A stretch of 64,000 nt of DNA from Polaromonas sp. P2-4 (GTDB lineage: Bacteria > Pseudomonadota > Gammaproteobacteria > Burkholderiales > Burkholderiaceae_C), in assembly GCA_024703855.1 (NCBI GenBank), contig CP087965.1, positions 4,146,001 through 4,210,000 on the forward strand, given 5' to 3'. Position numbers and translations under genes: made by a program. Positions 9,451 through 19,069 of the stretch are shown one piece after another (within the stretch, counting starts at the first letter, position 1; the number at the start of each line of letters is the position of its first letter). Below the pieces are notes generated by a model. It was not told where the DNA came from, searched no databases, and was given only the letters and a program-made list of their open reading frames with translations.

Positions 9451-10320
9451 ATGGAAGCCGTCATATCTACCCTGCAGGTCAAGCCTCTGACCTGCACCAT
9501 CGGTGCCGAAGTGGGCGAAGTCCACCTAGGCGAAGCCTCGCGCTCACCGGAATTAATGGCCGAAATCCGTGCATTGCTGCTGCGATACAAGGTCTTGTTC
9601 TTTCGCGACCAGGACATCAGCCGCGCGGAGCATGTGGCTTTCGCCGGCGACTTCGGCAAACTGGAGGACCACCCGATGCTTGGCAGCGACCCGGAACACC
9701 CGGGTCTGGTGCGCATCTACAAATCGCCCGACCAGCCCAACGACCGCTACGAGAATTGCTGGCATACCGACGCCACCTGGCGCGAGAAACCACCTTTTGG
9801 CTGCGTGCTGCGCTGTGTCGAATGCCCACCGGTGGGCGGCGACACCATGTGGGCCAACATGGTCGAGGCCTATGCCCGCCTGCCGGAACACATCAAGACG
9901 CAGATCGCGCCGCTGCGTGCGCGCCACAGCATCGAGTTCAGCTTTGGCGCGGTCATGCCGATCGAGAAGCGACTGGCGTTGAAGGCCCAGTTTCCCGACG
10001 CCGAGCATCCGGTGGTGCGCACCCATCCCGAGACCGGGGAGAAAATCCTGTTCGTGAACTCGTTCACCACGCATTTCACCAATTTTCACACCCCGGCCAA
10101 CGTCCGTTGCGGACATGACCTAAATCCCGGCGCCGGTCAGCTCCTGAACTACCTGGCGGCCCAGGCTTCCATTCCCGAGTACCAGGTGCGCTGGCGCTGG
10201 CAAAAGAACGACGTCGCGATGTGGGACAACCGCTGCACCCAGCACTACGCCGTGATGGACTATCCACCCTGCCACCGAAAGATGGAACGCGCAGGGATCA
10301 CGGGCGACAAGCCCTTCTGA
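9451..10320 (+). CDS. TauD/TfdA family Fe(II)/2-oxoglutarate dioxygenase
   Basis: 289 residues, intact. The facial triad is visible: H105-x-D107 in CWHTDATW and the distal His (about 265) in TQHYAVMDYPP, with the 2-oxoglutarate-binding Arg shortly after in CHRKMER. Family members hydroxylate sulfonates, alkyl sulfates, phenoxy acids or other small carboxylates and use 2-oxoglutarate and O2. It is very similar to the enzyme at 20183-21032 and in both places sits next to a BKACE gene. The likely step is oxygenation of the imported acid before beta-keto cleavage (inference). Confidence 0.88.
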   Translation: MEAVISTLQVKPLTCTIGAEVGEVHLGEASRSPELMAEIRALLLRYKVLFFRDQDISRAEHVAFAGDFGKLEDHPMLGSDPEHPGLVRIYKSPDQPNDRYENCWHTDATWREKPPFGCVLRCVECPPVGGDTMWANMVEAYARLPEHIKTQIAPLRARHSIEFSFGAVMPIEKRLALKAQFPDAEHPVVRTHPETGEKILFVNSFTTHFTNFHTPANVRCGHDLNPGAGQLLNYLAAQASIPEYQVRWRWQKNDVAMWDNRCTQHYAVMDYPPCHRKMERAGITGDKPF

Positions 10321-10356
10321 ACCAACCCAACCCACCAACAAACTGAAAGGTCTACC

Positions 10357-11415
10357 ATGAACTTCCTAGACGGCTCCCTCCATCCCGAGAACCAGGACAA
10401 GCTGGTCATTACCGCCGCGCCCTACGGGCCTGAATGGATGCCAGCGGACTTCCCCGATGACATTCCCGTCACGATGGCGGAACACGTGCAAAAGGCCGTG
10501 GACTGCTACAACGCTGGCGCCACGGTACTGCACCTGCATGTGCGTGAACTTGATGGCCACGGCAGCAAGCGCCTGTCCATGTACAACGAATTGATCGCCA
10601 AGGTGCGAGATGCGGTGCCCGACATGATCATCCAGGTGGGCGGCTCCATCTCCTTCGCTCCAGAAGGTGAAGGCGCCGAAGCCAAGTGGCTGTCCGACGA
10701 CACGCGCCATATGCTGGCCGAGCTGACGCCCCGGCCCGACCAGGTCACGGTGGCCGTCAATAGCAACCAGATGAACATTGTCGAACAGATGACCGAGGCT
10801 GACCTCGCCGGAACCTCGATCGCCGAACCGGCGATGTATAAAGCCTACCGCGAGATGACCATTCCGGCCGGACCTGAATGGCTCGAAGAGCACATCCGCC
10901 GCTTGTCGGCCAGCGGCATTCAGTCGCACTTCCAGCTCGCCAACATCACGCAACTCGAGACGATCGAACGCATGATGCGCAGGGGCACCTGCAATGTGCC
11001 GCTGATCCTGACCTGGATCTCCATCGGCGGCGGCTTCGACGCACCGAACATCTACAACCTGGCGAACTTCATACGCGCGGTGCCGGATGGCGCGGTGCTG
11101 ACGCTTGAGTCCTCGATGCTCAACGTGTTGCCGATCAACCTGATGGCCATTGCCATGGGCGTACATGTGCGTTGCGGTATCGAGGACAACATCTGGACGC
11201 AGGACCGCAAGCAGAAGATGGGCTCTGTCAAGCAGATCGAGCAGTTGGTGCGCATTTCGCGGGAGGTCGGCCGCGAAGTGGCCAACGCCAGTGAAGCGCG
11301 CCGCATTTATAGGCTTGGCGAGTTCTACAAGTCGGCCGATGAGGCCTTGATGAAGAACGGCTTCGCGCCCAATCGCAAATCGGGTCAGCAGAACCATTTG
11401 CGCAAAGTGGCCTGA
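10357..11415 (+). CDS. Beta-keto acid cleavage enzyme (BKACE, DUF849)
   Basis: 352 residues, intact. It is a Zn-dependent TIM-barrel enzyme that condenses a beta-keto acid with acetyl-CoA to give acetoacetate and a new acyl-CoA (established for the DUF849/Kce family). The metal motif HLHVREL (H59/H61), the N-terminal TAAPYGPEW, IIQVGGSISF and VESSMLNVLP are visible. It lies 36 bp after the dioxygenase and 5 bp before the next hydrolase, so almost certainly co-transcribed. A close paralogue is at 19070-20127. The substrate is not predictable from the sequence alone. Confidence 0.9.
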   Translation: MNFLDGSLHPENQDKLVITAAPYGPEWMPADFPDDIPVTMAEHVQKAVDCYNAGATVLHLHVRELDGHGSKRLSMYNELIAKVRDAVPDMIIQVGGSISFAPEGEGAEAKWLSDDTRHMLAELTPRPDQVTVAVNSNQMNIVEQMTEADLAGTSIAEPAMYKAYREMTIPAGPEWLEEHIRRLSASGIQSHFQLANITQLETIERMMRRGTCNVPLILTWISIGGGFDAPNIYNLANFIRAVPDGAVLTLESSMLNVLPINLMAIAMGVHVRCGIEDNIWTQDRKQKMGSVKQIEQLVRISREVGREVANASEARRIYRLGEFYKSADEALMKNGFAPNRKSGQQNHLRKVA

Positions 11416-11419
11416 AGCC

Positions 11420-12004
11420 GTGGCTGGGCTTGCGACCATCCTCATCGTGCCGGGTCTGCGCGACCATGTCGCGCAGCATTGGCAGACCCTTCTGGAGTCC
11501 CGCTTGCGTGCGCAGGGCAAGGCCGTGTTTTCGGTGGCGCCGATGGGGCGCGACGAGCTGGACTGCAGCCAGCGAGTCGAGGCGATCGAATCGGCGGCCA
11601 GCGCGGTGCAGGGGCCGCTGGTTCTGGTGGCTCATAGCGGCGGCTGCATCATGGTGGCGCATTGGGCGAAACGCACTCGGCGGGCCGTGCGGGGTGCGCT
11701 GCTGGCGACGCCGCCGGAATTTGATCGCCCTATGCCCGAGGGTTATCCGGGCCTGGATGCGCTGCGAGCCGGTGGCTGGTTGCCGGTGCCGCAGGAGCCG
11801 CTTCCCTTTTTCAGCATCGTCGCGGCCAGCCGAAACGATCCCCTTGCCCGCTACGAGCAGGTAGCCGGGCTGGCGAACAGCTGGGGCAGCGAACTGGTGG
11901 ATCTGGGCGAGGTTGGGCATCTGAACCCTGCTTCGGGCTATGGCGAATGGCCGCAGGCGGAAGTGCTTATTGGGCGGCTGCAGGCCAGGGGCAAGGCAGC
12001 TTGA
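11420..12004 (+). CDS. RBBP9/YdeN-type alpha/beta hydrolase
   Basis: 194 residues from the GTG at 11420, 5 bp after the BKACE stop, suggesting translational coupling. The family start VPGLRDHVAQHWQ is intact. The catalytic triad is complete: S73 in AHSGG, Asp in SRNDPLA and His in EVGHLNPASGYGEW. Closest relative in the window is the protein at 17752-18321, whose His is changed. Found in both clusters next to BKACE, so it may act on a thioester or ester intermediate of the pathway (inference). Confidence 0.85.
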   Translation: MAGLATILIVPGLRDHVAQHWQTLLESRLRAQGKAVFSVAPMGRDELDCSQRVEAIESAASAVQGPLVLVAHSGGCIMVAHWAKRTRRAVRGALLATPPEFDRPMPEGYPGLDALRAGGWLPVPQEPLPFFSIVAASRNDPLARYEQVAGLANSWGSELVDLGEVGHLNPASGYGEWPQAEVLIGRLQARGKAA

Positions 12005-12051
12005 CGAGACGACATCATGAGCCCTGCGCGGCTCACTAAGAAAGACAGATC

Positions 12052-13023
12052 ATGGCAAAAGCGATACGTTTTGAACAGACCGGCGGTCCCGAGGTACTGA
12101 AGCTGGAGACCGTCGATGTCGGCGAGCCCGGTCCCGGACAGGCACGCGTACGACACACCTATGTTGCGGTCAACTTCATCGACATCTACTTCCGCACTGG
12201 CCGTTACCCGCTACCTCTTCCAAACGGTCTGGGCTCAGACGCGGTGGGCGTTGTCGAGGCGGTAGGCGAGGGCGTCACCGACCTGCGGGTCGGCGACCGT
12301 GTCGGTTATCTGCTCGGGCCGCAGGGCGCGTACTCGGATGTGCGAGTGATGCCAGCCGAAGTACTGATTCCGCTACCCGACGGCGTCAGCGACCGCACCG
12401 CCTCCACCCTGATGATGAAGGGCATGACAGCGCAGTACCTGTTTCGTCAGGTCTACCCGCTCAAGGGCGGTGAAACGATTCTGTACCATGCCGCCGCCGG
12501 CGGTGTAGGGCTGATTGCCTGTCAGTGGGCCAGGGCCCTGGGCGTCACCATGATCGGTACCGTCAGCACGGACGAAAAGGCCGAGCTGGCCAGAGCAAAT
12601 GGATGCACGCACACCATCGTGACCTCACGCGAGAACATCGCCGAACGGGTGCACGAGCTTACCGGCGGCAGGGGCGTGCCGGTGGTCTATGACTCGGTCG
12701 GCAAGGACACGCTGATGGCTTCGTTGGACAGCCTGCAACCACGTGGGACGCTGGTCAGCAACGGCACCAGTTCCGGACCGGTTGTCATCGACACCATGTT
12801 GCTGGCAATGAAGGGTTCCTTGTGGGTGACTCGACCCGGAATGGTTCACTATGCGGCGCCGCGTTCGCACATGCTGGCCATGGCCAACGAGTTGTTCGAC
12901 CATGTGTTGGCCGGGCGCATCCAGGGCGAACCGCGCCAGACCTTCGCGCTGGCCGATGCGGCCCAGGCGCACCGCGCGCTGGAGTCGCGCCAAACGACTG
13001 GGGCCACCGTTCTTGTACCCTGA
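12052..13023 (+). CDS. Quinone oxidoreductase-like MDR protein
   Basis: 323 residues, intact, zinc-independent MDR of the Qor/zeta-crystallin type. The start is the ATG at 12052. N-terminal IRFEQTGGPEVL is the family hallmark, the NADPH loop is HAAAGGVGLIACQWA, and the C-terminus is RQTTGATVLVP. It lies 47 bp after the hydrolase. The family transfers electrons from NADPH to quinones or reduces conjugated carbonyls. A related gene is in the second cluster (21056-22036), but the two are less alike than the BKACE or TauD pairs. Confidence 0.88.
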   Translation: MAKAIRFEQTGGPEVLKLETVDVGEPGPGQARVRHTYVAVNFIDIYFRTGRYPLPLPNGLGSDAVGVVEAVGEGVTDLRVGDRVGYLLGPQGAYSDVRVMPAEVLIPLPDGVSDRTASTLMMKGMTAQYLFRQVYPLKGGETILYHAAAGGVGLIACQWARALGVTMIGTVSTDEKAELARANGCTHTIVTSRENIAERVHELTGGRGVPVVYDSVGKDTLMASLDSLQPRGTLVSNGTSSGPVVIDTMLLAMKGSLWVTRPGMVHYAAPRSHMLAMANELFDHVLAGRIQGEPRQTFALADAAQAHRALESRQTTGATVLVP

Positions 13024-13099
13024 ACGGGGTCCCGTGGATTTTTACGGTCTCGTGCAGCGCCTCGGCGGAGTCAATTTCCCGTGCATTGAAGACCGCTAC

Positions 13100-14254
13100 A
13101 TGAGCACCCACATGAGCACCTCATCGCCCATCAGTCTGTCCATCCGATCCCTGGTCAAAGCCAGTGGCGAGTTGCGCGTCTCCTTGGAGCAGGCAGTTCT
13201 TCCCGAACCGGGCCACGACGAGGTACTCATCCGAGTATTGGCCACGCCCATCAACCCGTCCGATCTCGGGTGGCTTTTTGGCACGGCTGACATCGGCACA
13301 GCGCAAGAGGCGGGCAGCACAGATGCGCCGCTGTTGACGGCACGCATTCCGCTTGCGGGCATGCCCGCGATGGCCAGCCGCATCGGCACGCCCTTGCCTG
13401 TGGGCAACGAGGGGGCCGGCGTGGTGGTGGCCACGGGCGCCTCGCCCGAGGCACAAGTCTTGCTTGGCAAGAAGGTCTGTACCCTCAGCGGCGGCATGTA
13501 CGCCCAGTACCGCTGCACCAAGGCCGCGCTGTGCATGGAGTTGCCGGAGGATGTGACGGCGACCGAAGGGGCGTCGTGCTTCGTGAACCCATTGACCGCG
13601 CTGTCCTTGCTGGACGCCATGAAGCGCGACGGCCACCAGGCCGTGGTGCAAACCGCCGCGGCCAGCAACCTCGGTCAGATGGTGCTGCGCATCTGCCTGA
13701 AGGATGGCATCGAGATCGTGAATGTGGTGCGCTCCCAAGCGCAGGAAGAACTGCTGCGCAGCCAGGGTGCCCGGCATGTATTCAACAGCACCTCGCCCAC
13801 GTTCACGCAGGACATCACCGCATGCCTGCTGGAGACCGGTGCCACCGCCGTGTTTGATGCCATTGCCGGCGGCGCCACTGGCACTCAGATCCTGGCCTGC
13901 ATCGAAGCGGCCCAGGTCAGCAAGCTGACCACCTATTCGCGTTACGGCTCGGGCGTGTACAAGCACCTCTACATCTACGGCAATTTGAACACCACCCCCA
14001 CCATCATCGACCGTGGCGGTCTGGGTGCGTCCTTCGGCGTCAGTGGTTTCCTGTTGATGCCTTACCTCGAAAAGATCGGACCTGAAGCTTCGAGTCAGCT
14101 TAAGCGGCGGGTCATGTCCGAGATCAAGACCACCTTTGCCAGCACATACGGCCGGGTCATTCCACTGACCGAACTGCTCTCGCTGGAGAACGTGCGCGCC
14201 TACAGCCAACGCATCACCGGTGACAAGTTTCTGATCGTTCCCAACAAAGAATGA
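13100..14254 (+). CDS. Zinc-binding dehydrogenase-like MDR oxidoreductase
   Basis: About 384 residues from the ATG at 13100; a second ATG at 13112 is equally possible and neither has a strong Shine-Dalgarno. It has a GroES-like N-terminal half (GHDEVLIRVLATPINPSDLG), GNEGAGVVV, and a nucleotide-binding region with QTAAASNLGQMVLRI, which lacks the usual GxGxxG spacing. The C-terminal region (YGNLNTTPTIIDRG, ITGDKFLIVPNKE) resembles MDR proteins that act on trans-2-enoyl thioesters. It follows the quinone oxidoreductase by 76 bp and probably belongs to the same operon. Confidence 0.75.
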   Translation: MSTHMSTSSPISLSIRSLVKASGELRVSLEQAVLPEPGHDEVLIRVLATPINPSDLGWLFGTADIGTAQEAGSTDAPLLTARIPLAGMPAMASRIGTPLPVGNEGAGVVVATGASPEAQVLLGKKVCTLSGGMYAQYRCTKAALCMELPEDVTATEGASCFVNPLTALSLLDAMKRDGHQAVVQTAAASNLGQMVLRICLKDGIEIVNVVRSQAQEELLRSQGARHVFNSTSPTFTQDITACLLETGATAVFDAIAGGATGTQILACIEAAQVSKLTTYSRYGSGVYKHLYIYGNLNTTPTIIDRGGLGASFGVSGFLLMPYLEKIGPEASSQLKRRVMSEIKTTFASTYGRVIPLTELLSLENVRAYSQRITGDKFLIVPNKE

Positions 14255-14327
14255 GCCAGCTCGCCGGCGGCGAGATCCATATCGGGCGCACTGATTCCAT
14301 AATCAATTCATCTCTGGAGGAACATCA

Positions 14328-15132
14328 ATGGACCTTGAACTCAAGGGTAAGCGGGCGCTCGTGACGGGCGGCAGCCGGGGCATAGGAAAATCCATCGCGC
14401 GTACGCTGGCGCAAGAGGGCGTGAGCGTGGCCCTGCTTGCGCGCAACGCGGAAGCACTCTCGGCTGCGGCGAGCGAGATCGCCGCCGAAACCGGCCAGAA
14501 GGTGATCGCGGTCAGCGCCGATACATCCAGTGACGAGCAGGTTCGCGTGGCGGTGGCCGAGGCGGTACGTCAACTTGGTGGCGGCATCGATATTCTGGTC
14601 AACGCAGCAGCTGAGCCGGGGGGATTCGCGGCGCCACCCAAGCTCGGAGAGATCACCGGCGAATACTTCCATGCCGAGATGGACACCAAGGTCATGGGCT
14701 ACATCCGCTGCTGCGCGCGAAGTCGTTGGCGCCATGCGCTCGCGCGGTTGGGGTCGTATCGTCAATATCAGCGGACTGGCCGCGCGCCACCCCGTCAGCG
14801 CCGTGGGTAGCATGCGAAACATAGCCGTAGCGGCGCTGACGAAAAACATGGCCGACGAGCTCGGTCCGTACGGCATCAACGTGACTGTTGTGCATCCGGG
14901 CCTGACCCGGACCGAGCGCACCACGTCGCTGGTCAAGGCGCAGGCCGCGGCACAGCGAATTTCGGAGGCGGAGGTCGAAGCAAAAATGGCTGCGGGCAAC
15001 TCCATCCGGCACATCGTGGATGCAAGCGAGGTGGCGAATGTCGTCACCTTCCTGTGCTCGCCAAAATCCAGAGCTATCAACGGGGATGCGATCGCAGCTG
15101 GTGGTGGTGTGCCGGGCAGTATCCACTACTGA
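14328..15132 (+). CDS. Atypical SDR without YxxxK (frameshifted)
   Basis: SDR-fold protein starting at the ATG at 14328, with a good GGAGG upstream. N-terminal TGGSRGIG and a VNAAAEPGG in place of NNAG are seen. One shift near 14715 moves the frame; the second half reads REVVGAMRSRGWGRIVNISG ... GGGVPGSIHY to the stop. At the usual YxxxK position it reads SMRNIAVAALTKN, so the catalytic Tyr is absent. A subgroup of bacterial SDRs shares this arrangement. Last gene of the first cluster. Confidence 0.75.
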
Positions 15133-15330
15133 TACCCCCGGGGCGACGCGCTGAACAGGGTTCCGGCAATAACCAGTCTCAGTCCGCCCCTGCGGAGGGT
15201 GACAGGTTTTCCCCAAAGGCGACAGCTTGCGCCCGAATCGCACCGTGGCATGGTCCTTGATCGTCAGCGTAAATTCGTCAACTGCGGCAAGCGCCGTAGC
15301 GGTGACAAACGACAACAGAGCGATCAACGG

Positions 15331-16310
15331 CCTAGTCTTACTAGGTTATAAATCAAGGCATTATCCACGCATCTTCAAGTGAAAGGTGAGCCTTGATGGA
15401 CGAACTGCAAGAGTTTGATCGATACATGGCGCATCTGAGCGAGGGTCTGGGCCATGCAGACCGGCACGCGGGGTTGCGTGGGTACTGCACGGGACTGATG
15501 TCGCCGCTGTCGCGCAAGAGCGTGGAGCCGATGGCCGCGCACGTGGAGCCGCTGAAGGTGCGCTCGCGGCACCAGTCGCTGCATCACTTCGTGGCCGATG
15601 CGAACTGGTCGGATGACCAGATGCTGCTGCGTGTGTGCCAATGGGTAGTGCCGCTGATGGACTTCAAGGACGGCGGCTGGTGGATCATCGACGACACGGG
15701 TTTCCCCAAGCAGGGCCGGCACTCGGTGGGAGTGGCACGCCAGTACTGCGGGATGCTGGGCAAGCAGGACAATTGCCAGGTGGCCGTGAGCGTATCGCTG
15801 GCGTGCGAGGCGGCCAGCGTGCCGGTGGCGTGGCAGTTGTACCTGCCGCGCGAGTGGGCCGACGACCCGGCGCGACGCGACAAGGCCGGCGTGCCCGAGG
15901 CACTGCAGTTTGCGACCAAGCCGCAGATCGCATTGCAGCAAATCGAGCACTTGATGGGCCAGGGTGCGCCCCGGCACTGTGTTCTGGCCGATGCCGGCTA
16001 CGGCGTGGACACGGCGTTTCGCGCGCCTGAGTGAGTTGGGCCTGCGCTATGCGGTGGGCGTCACCGGCAGTGTGACGGTCTGGCCGCCCGGACGCGAGCC
16101 CTTGCCACCGCTGGCCCACAGTGGTCGCGGGCGCCTGGCCAAGCGACTGCGCCTGGGCGGCACCGCTTTGCCGCAACACCATCCGCCATCGATCAAGGAA
16201 CTCGCCCTGGAGCTTGGGCCCGAGCATTGGCACACCGTCACTTGGCGCGAAGGAACGAACGCAAAACTTCGTTCGCGCTTCGCCCGCGTGCGGGTGCGAC
16301 CAGCGCCCGG
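15331..16310 (+). pseudogene. IS701-like transposase remnant
   Basis: Transposase related to the IS701 family, start ATG at 15396. The recognisable core is DDTGFPKQGRHSVGVARQY followed by CGMLGKQDNCQVAVSVSLAC, and later VLADAGYGVDTAFR. A shift near 16025 moves the frame; the protein continues as LSELGLRYAVGVTGSV ... WREGTNAKLRSRFARV and then ends abruptly near 16310, where an IS1380-type sequence begins in the opposite orientation. The upstream flank holds CCTAGTCTTACTAGG (15331-15345), an inverted repeat containing CTAG, the target preferred by IS701 elements. The region 15133-15330 shows no gene. Confidence 0.75.
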
Positions 16311-16480
16311 GGAAAGCCCGAGTCGCCGCGAAAGACGATGCGCACCTGGGGCCACTTCTGGCGCAGCCGCGTGACCAGCAGCTTCAAGATGGCGCCAGCG
16401 TGTTTGGCCCCATCGATGCGACTGGGCCGCAGGTAGGCGCACAGCAGCTGCTGGCCGCAGAACACGTACAGCGGCAAATA
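16310..16480 (-). pseudogene. IS1380-like transposase internal fragment
   Basis: On the minus strand this encodes LPLYVFCGQQLLCAYLRPS then IDGAKHAGAILKLLVTRLRQ then WPQVRIVFRGDSGFPR, the central DDE region of IS1380-family transposases (about 57 residues). Nothing of the N- or C-terminal parts is left. One edge abuts the IS701-like remnant; the other meets sequence leading into the tyrosine recombinase at about 16490. Confidence 0.75.
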
Positions 16481-16637
16481 GCAGTAGGTATGTGTTTGTC
16501 AACATACTGTCATGTGGCGGCCAAAGATATGTTGTCTCGCTGCCGAATCCGGTGGTGCCTGAAGCCGATGTTGGTCAATTGACGCCACATAACTTTTGGT
16601 GCTTGCTGGCAGTCCTTCTTCACTTTAAAGGACTGCC

Positions 16638-17645
16638 ATGTTTGAGACTCTTGTTCACGCGGATTCGGCACTTGCACGTCATCGCAATGGACCGTTAGTC
16701 GAGGAGCGCGCTCGCTATCTTCGCCATTGCGCGGCCCTCGGAGGCACACTTGAATCGCAGCGTATCAGGGCGAGGTGTATTTTGTGGGTTGCTGAGCGCA
16801 TGTCGCCACAGGATCACGGAAGCGTCGATGGATCCAGACTGCACGAAATTGCCTACGGATTGGCCTCCGTGGCCACACCGGCGATGGCTGCCACGGTCGT
16901 GAACTACGCGCGACCTTGGCTGAAGTACCTGGGTTGGTGGCCCGAGCCAGTTCAGTGCATCCCGTTCGCATCAGCTCTTGACGACTTCGTTGCTTGGATG
17001 CGCGACGAGCGAGGTCTGACGCTATGCACCGTCGAGCAATGGAGGCACAAAGTGGCGACATTCTTGCGTTGGTGCAGCGACACCAATCGTGACCTGGCAA
17101 AGCTGTTGCCGCAGGATATTGACGCGTACTTCGTCACCTATGGCGCGCATCGGTGGTCTCGCCTGTCTGCCGGCCACATGGCCGCTATGCTGCGCGTGTT
17201 CCTGCGGCGTGCGGCCAGCACCGGCGCATGCAGCGCCACTCTGGCCGACTCGATCCAAAGACGTCGGCGGTACGCACTGGACTCGCTGCCGTACGCCTTG
17301 AGCTGGGACGACGTGCGGCGCGTGATCGCCAGCGTTGGTACCGAGACCGAGCGCGACATCCGCGATCGCGCGATCCTGCTGCTGCTGGCCGTCTACGGCC
17401 TTCGCAGCGGGGAAGTTGCGGCACTTCAGCTCGACCAGATCGACAGGGTTGCCGGACGCCTGCATATCTGGCGACTCAAGCGTCGCCAACCGCAGGTCTA
17501 CCCCCTGGTGTCATCCGTGGCGCAGGCCCTTGGCCGGTATATCGACGACGCTCGGCCGAGCGTCGCGCACGCTGAGGTCTTCATTCGGACGCTCGCGCCG
17601 CGCACACCAATTTCGACGGCTGCGATTTACAGAACCGTCAGTCGG
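16638..17645 (+). pseudogene. Tyrosine recombinase, C-terminally truncated
   Basis: Site-specific recombinase with an N-terminal region (ARHRNGPLVEERARYLRHC) typical of recombinases found in multi-recombinase mobile elements, a SAM-like core-binding domain and the first catalytic Arg in YGLRSGEVAALQLDQID. It stops matching after AAIYRTVSR at about 17645, before the HxxR and Tyr motifs. What follows is the antisense of a glutathione S-transferase start. It is therefore inactive. Region 16481-16637 is probably the upstream end of this element; it holds no gene. Confidence 0.75.
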
Positions 17646-17742
17646 TCAACGACACGCAGACGATTTCAATCGGCAGGTCCAGCTCCCGCACCACCACGTG
17701 GCTGGCGAAGCTGCAGGCGCCCGGTGTGACGAGCAATCGCAT
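17645..17742 (-). pseudogene. Glutathione S-transferase N-terminal fragment
   Basis: From the ATG at 17742 the minus strand encodes MRLLVTPGACSFASHVVV then RELDLPIEIVCVSLTD, the thioredoxin-fold N-terminus of a bacterial GST. The frame is lost at about 17645, where the truncated tyrosine recombinase joins. The gene starts 10 bp after the hydrolase stop at 17752, so it was the next gene in the second-cluster operon before the mobile element removed the rest. Only about 33 codons remain. Confidence 0.65.
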
Positions 17743-17751
17743 GGTTGAACC

Positions 17752-18321
17752 TCAGCGGTCCAGCCGCGCGATCAGTGCCTCGGCCATGGGCCAGTCGCCG
17801 TAGCCCGAGGCCGGGTTGAGGTAACCCACCTCGCCCAGGTCCAGCAACTCGCTGCCCCATTGCTCGGCCAGTTCGGCCACGCGCTCGAAGGCGCCCAGCG
17901 GGTCGTTGCGGCTGGCGGCCACCAGGCTGGGGAAGGGCAGGCGGGTGCGCGGCACCGGCAGCCAGCCGCCGGCCTGCAGCATCTCCAGGCTGGGGTAGCC
18001 GGCCGGCATGGACCGGTCGAAGTCGGGCGGCGTGGCCAGCAAGGCGCCACGCACCGCAGCTGCGTACCGTGTGGCCTGAGCCCAATGCGCCACCATGACG
18101 CAGCCGCCGCTGTGCGCGACGATGACCACCGGCCCCTGGGTGGCGGCCATCTCCCGCTCGATGGCCTGGACGCGCGCCGCGCAATCCAGGTCCTCGCGCC
18201 CCATCGGCGGCACGCTGCGCACCTGCGGCAGGCGCGCCGCCAGCAGGGTTTGCCAATGCTCGCTCACATGGTCGCGCAAGCCGGGGACGATCAGTACGGT
18301 GGGCGTATCTGCCTGGGTCAT
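17752..18321 (-). CDS. RBBP9/YdeN-type hydrolase with catalytic His replaced by Tyr
   Basis: 189 residues, uninterrupted. The N-terminus VLIVPGLRDHVSEHWQ, nucleophile Ser in AHSGG and Asp in SRNDPLG match the paralogue at 11420-12004. The segment that carries the catalytic His there (EVGHLNPASGYG) reads EVGYLNPASGYG here, so the triad is incomplete unless this is a base-call error. Minus-strand operon downstream of the FrnE-like gene; the truncated GST followed it. Confidence 0.8.
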   Translation of the reverse strand: MTQADTPTVLIVPGLRDHVSEHWQTLLAARLPQVRSVPPMGREDLDCAARVQAIEREMAATQGPVVIVAHSGGCVMVAHWAQATRYAAAVRGALLATPPDFDRSMPAGYPSLEMLQAGGWLPVPRTRLPFPSLVAASRNDPLGAFERVAELAEQWGSELLDLGEVGYLNPASGYGDWPMAEALIARLDR

Positions 18322-18409
18322 CGGGTATTCCTATCGATAGAGTGATTACATGCGTGGCTCGGCTGCGGGCGCAAGCCCCGCAAGGACCCGGGAGCGCGGC
18401 CCCCGCAGG

Positions 18410-19058
18410 TCAGGATGCGGCGGACTCGGTGTCTCTCACGCACTGTTGCATCGCTGCCAGCAGGACCTCCACGGGCTGCGCGCCGGATAATGCTCGGCGG
18501 CGATTGAAGACAAAGAACGGCACACCCGGGACGCCGCCTTGCGGCCCCCAGACCTCGGGGATCGGCTGGCCCGGCTCGGCCGCGAGGTCGACACTGTGCT
18601 GGCGGGCAATGCGGGCCAGGGTATCGGCATCACCCAGGTTCTCGCCGCGCTGGAAATAGGCTTCGAAGAGCCGTTGCAACAGCGCCTCGAAGGCGGCCGG
18701 CGCCAGTTGCGGCGCGGCCTGGGCCAGCAGGCGGTGGGCCTGCCAGGTATTGGGAAACGTGACGATGCGCGCGAATTCGATCGTCACGCCACCGGCACGG
18801 GACGCGGCCTCCAGTACCTGGGCCTGGGCGCGCGCACGGCCAGGGTGCTGCCGAGGCGGCGCTCGTAGAACGCCGCGTACGGCCAGCCTTCTTCCGGCAC
18901 GTCAGCGATGAGCTGGACCGAGTGCCAGTACACCTCGACGCGCGCCCGGGGTCGCTGGCGGCCAGGCGCTCACGCGCCTGGAGCAGCAGGCTCTTGCCGA
19001 TCCAGCACCACGGGCAGATCAGGTCAAAATAGACGTCGATGCGCAGTGTGCGTGCCAT
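18410..19058 (-). CDS. DsbA family oxidoreductase, FrnE-like (frameshifted)
   Basis: Start ATG at 19058, 11 bp after the BKACE stop. The N-terminus IDVYFDLICPWCWIGK carries the CPWC redox motif of the FrnE/2-hydroxychromene-2-carboxylate isomerase branch of the DsbA fold. A shift near 18945 separates this from RVEVYWHSVQLIADVPEEGW and the helical remainder, which ends VPFFVFNRRRALSGAQPVEV, the usual FrnE C-terminal pattern. No signal peptide, so cytoplasmic. Together with the lost GST it hints at glutathione-linked chemistry in this operon (inference). Confidence 0.78.
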
Positions 19059-19069
19059 GTGCCGGAACC

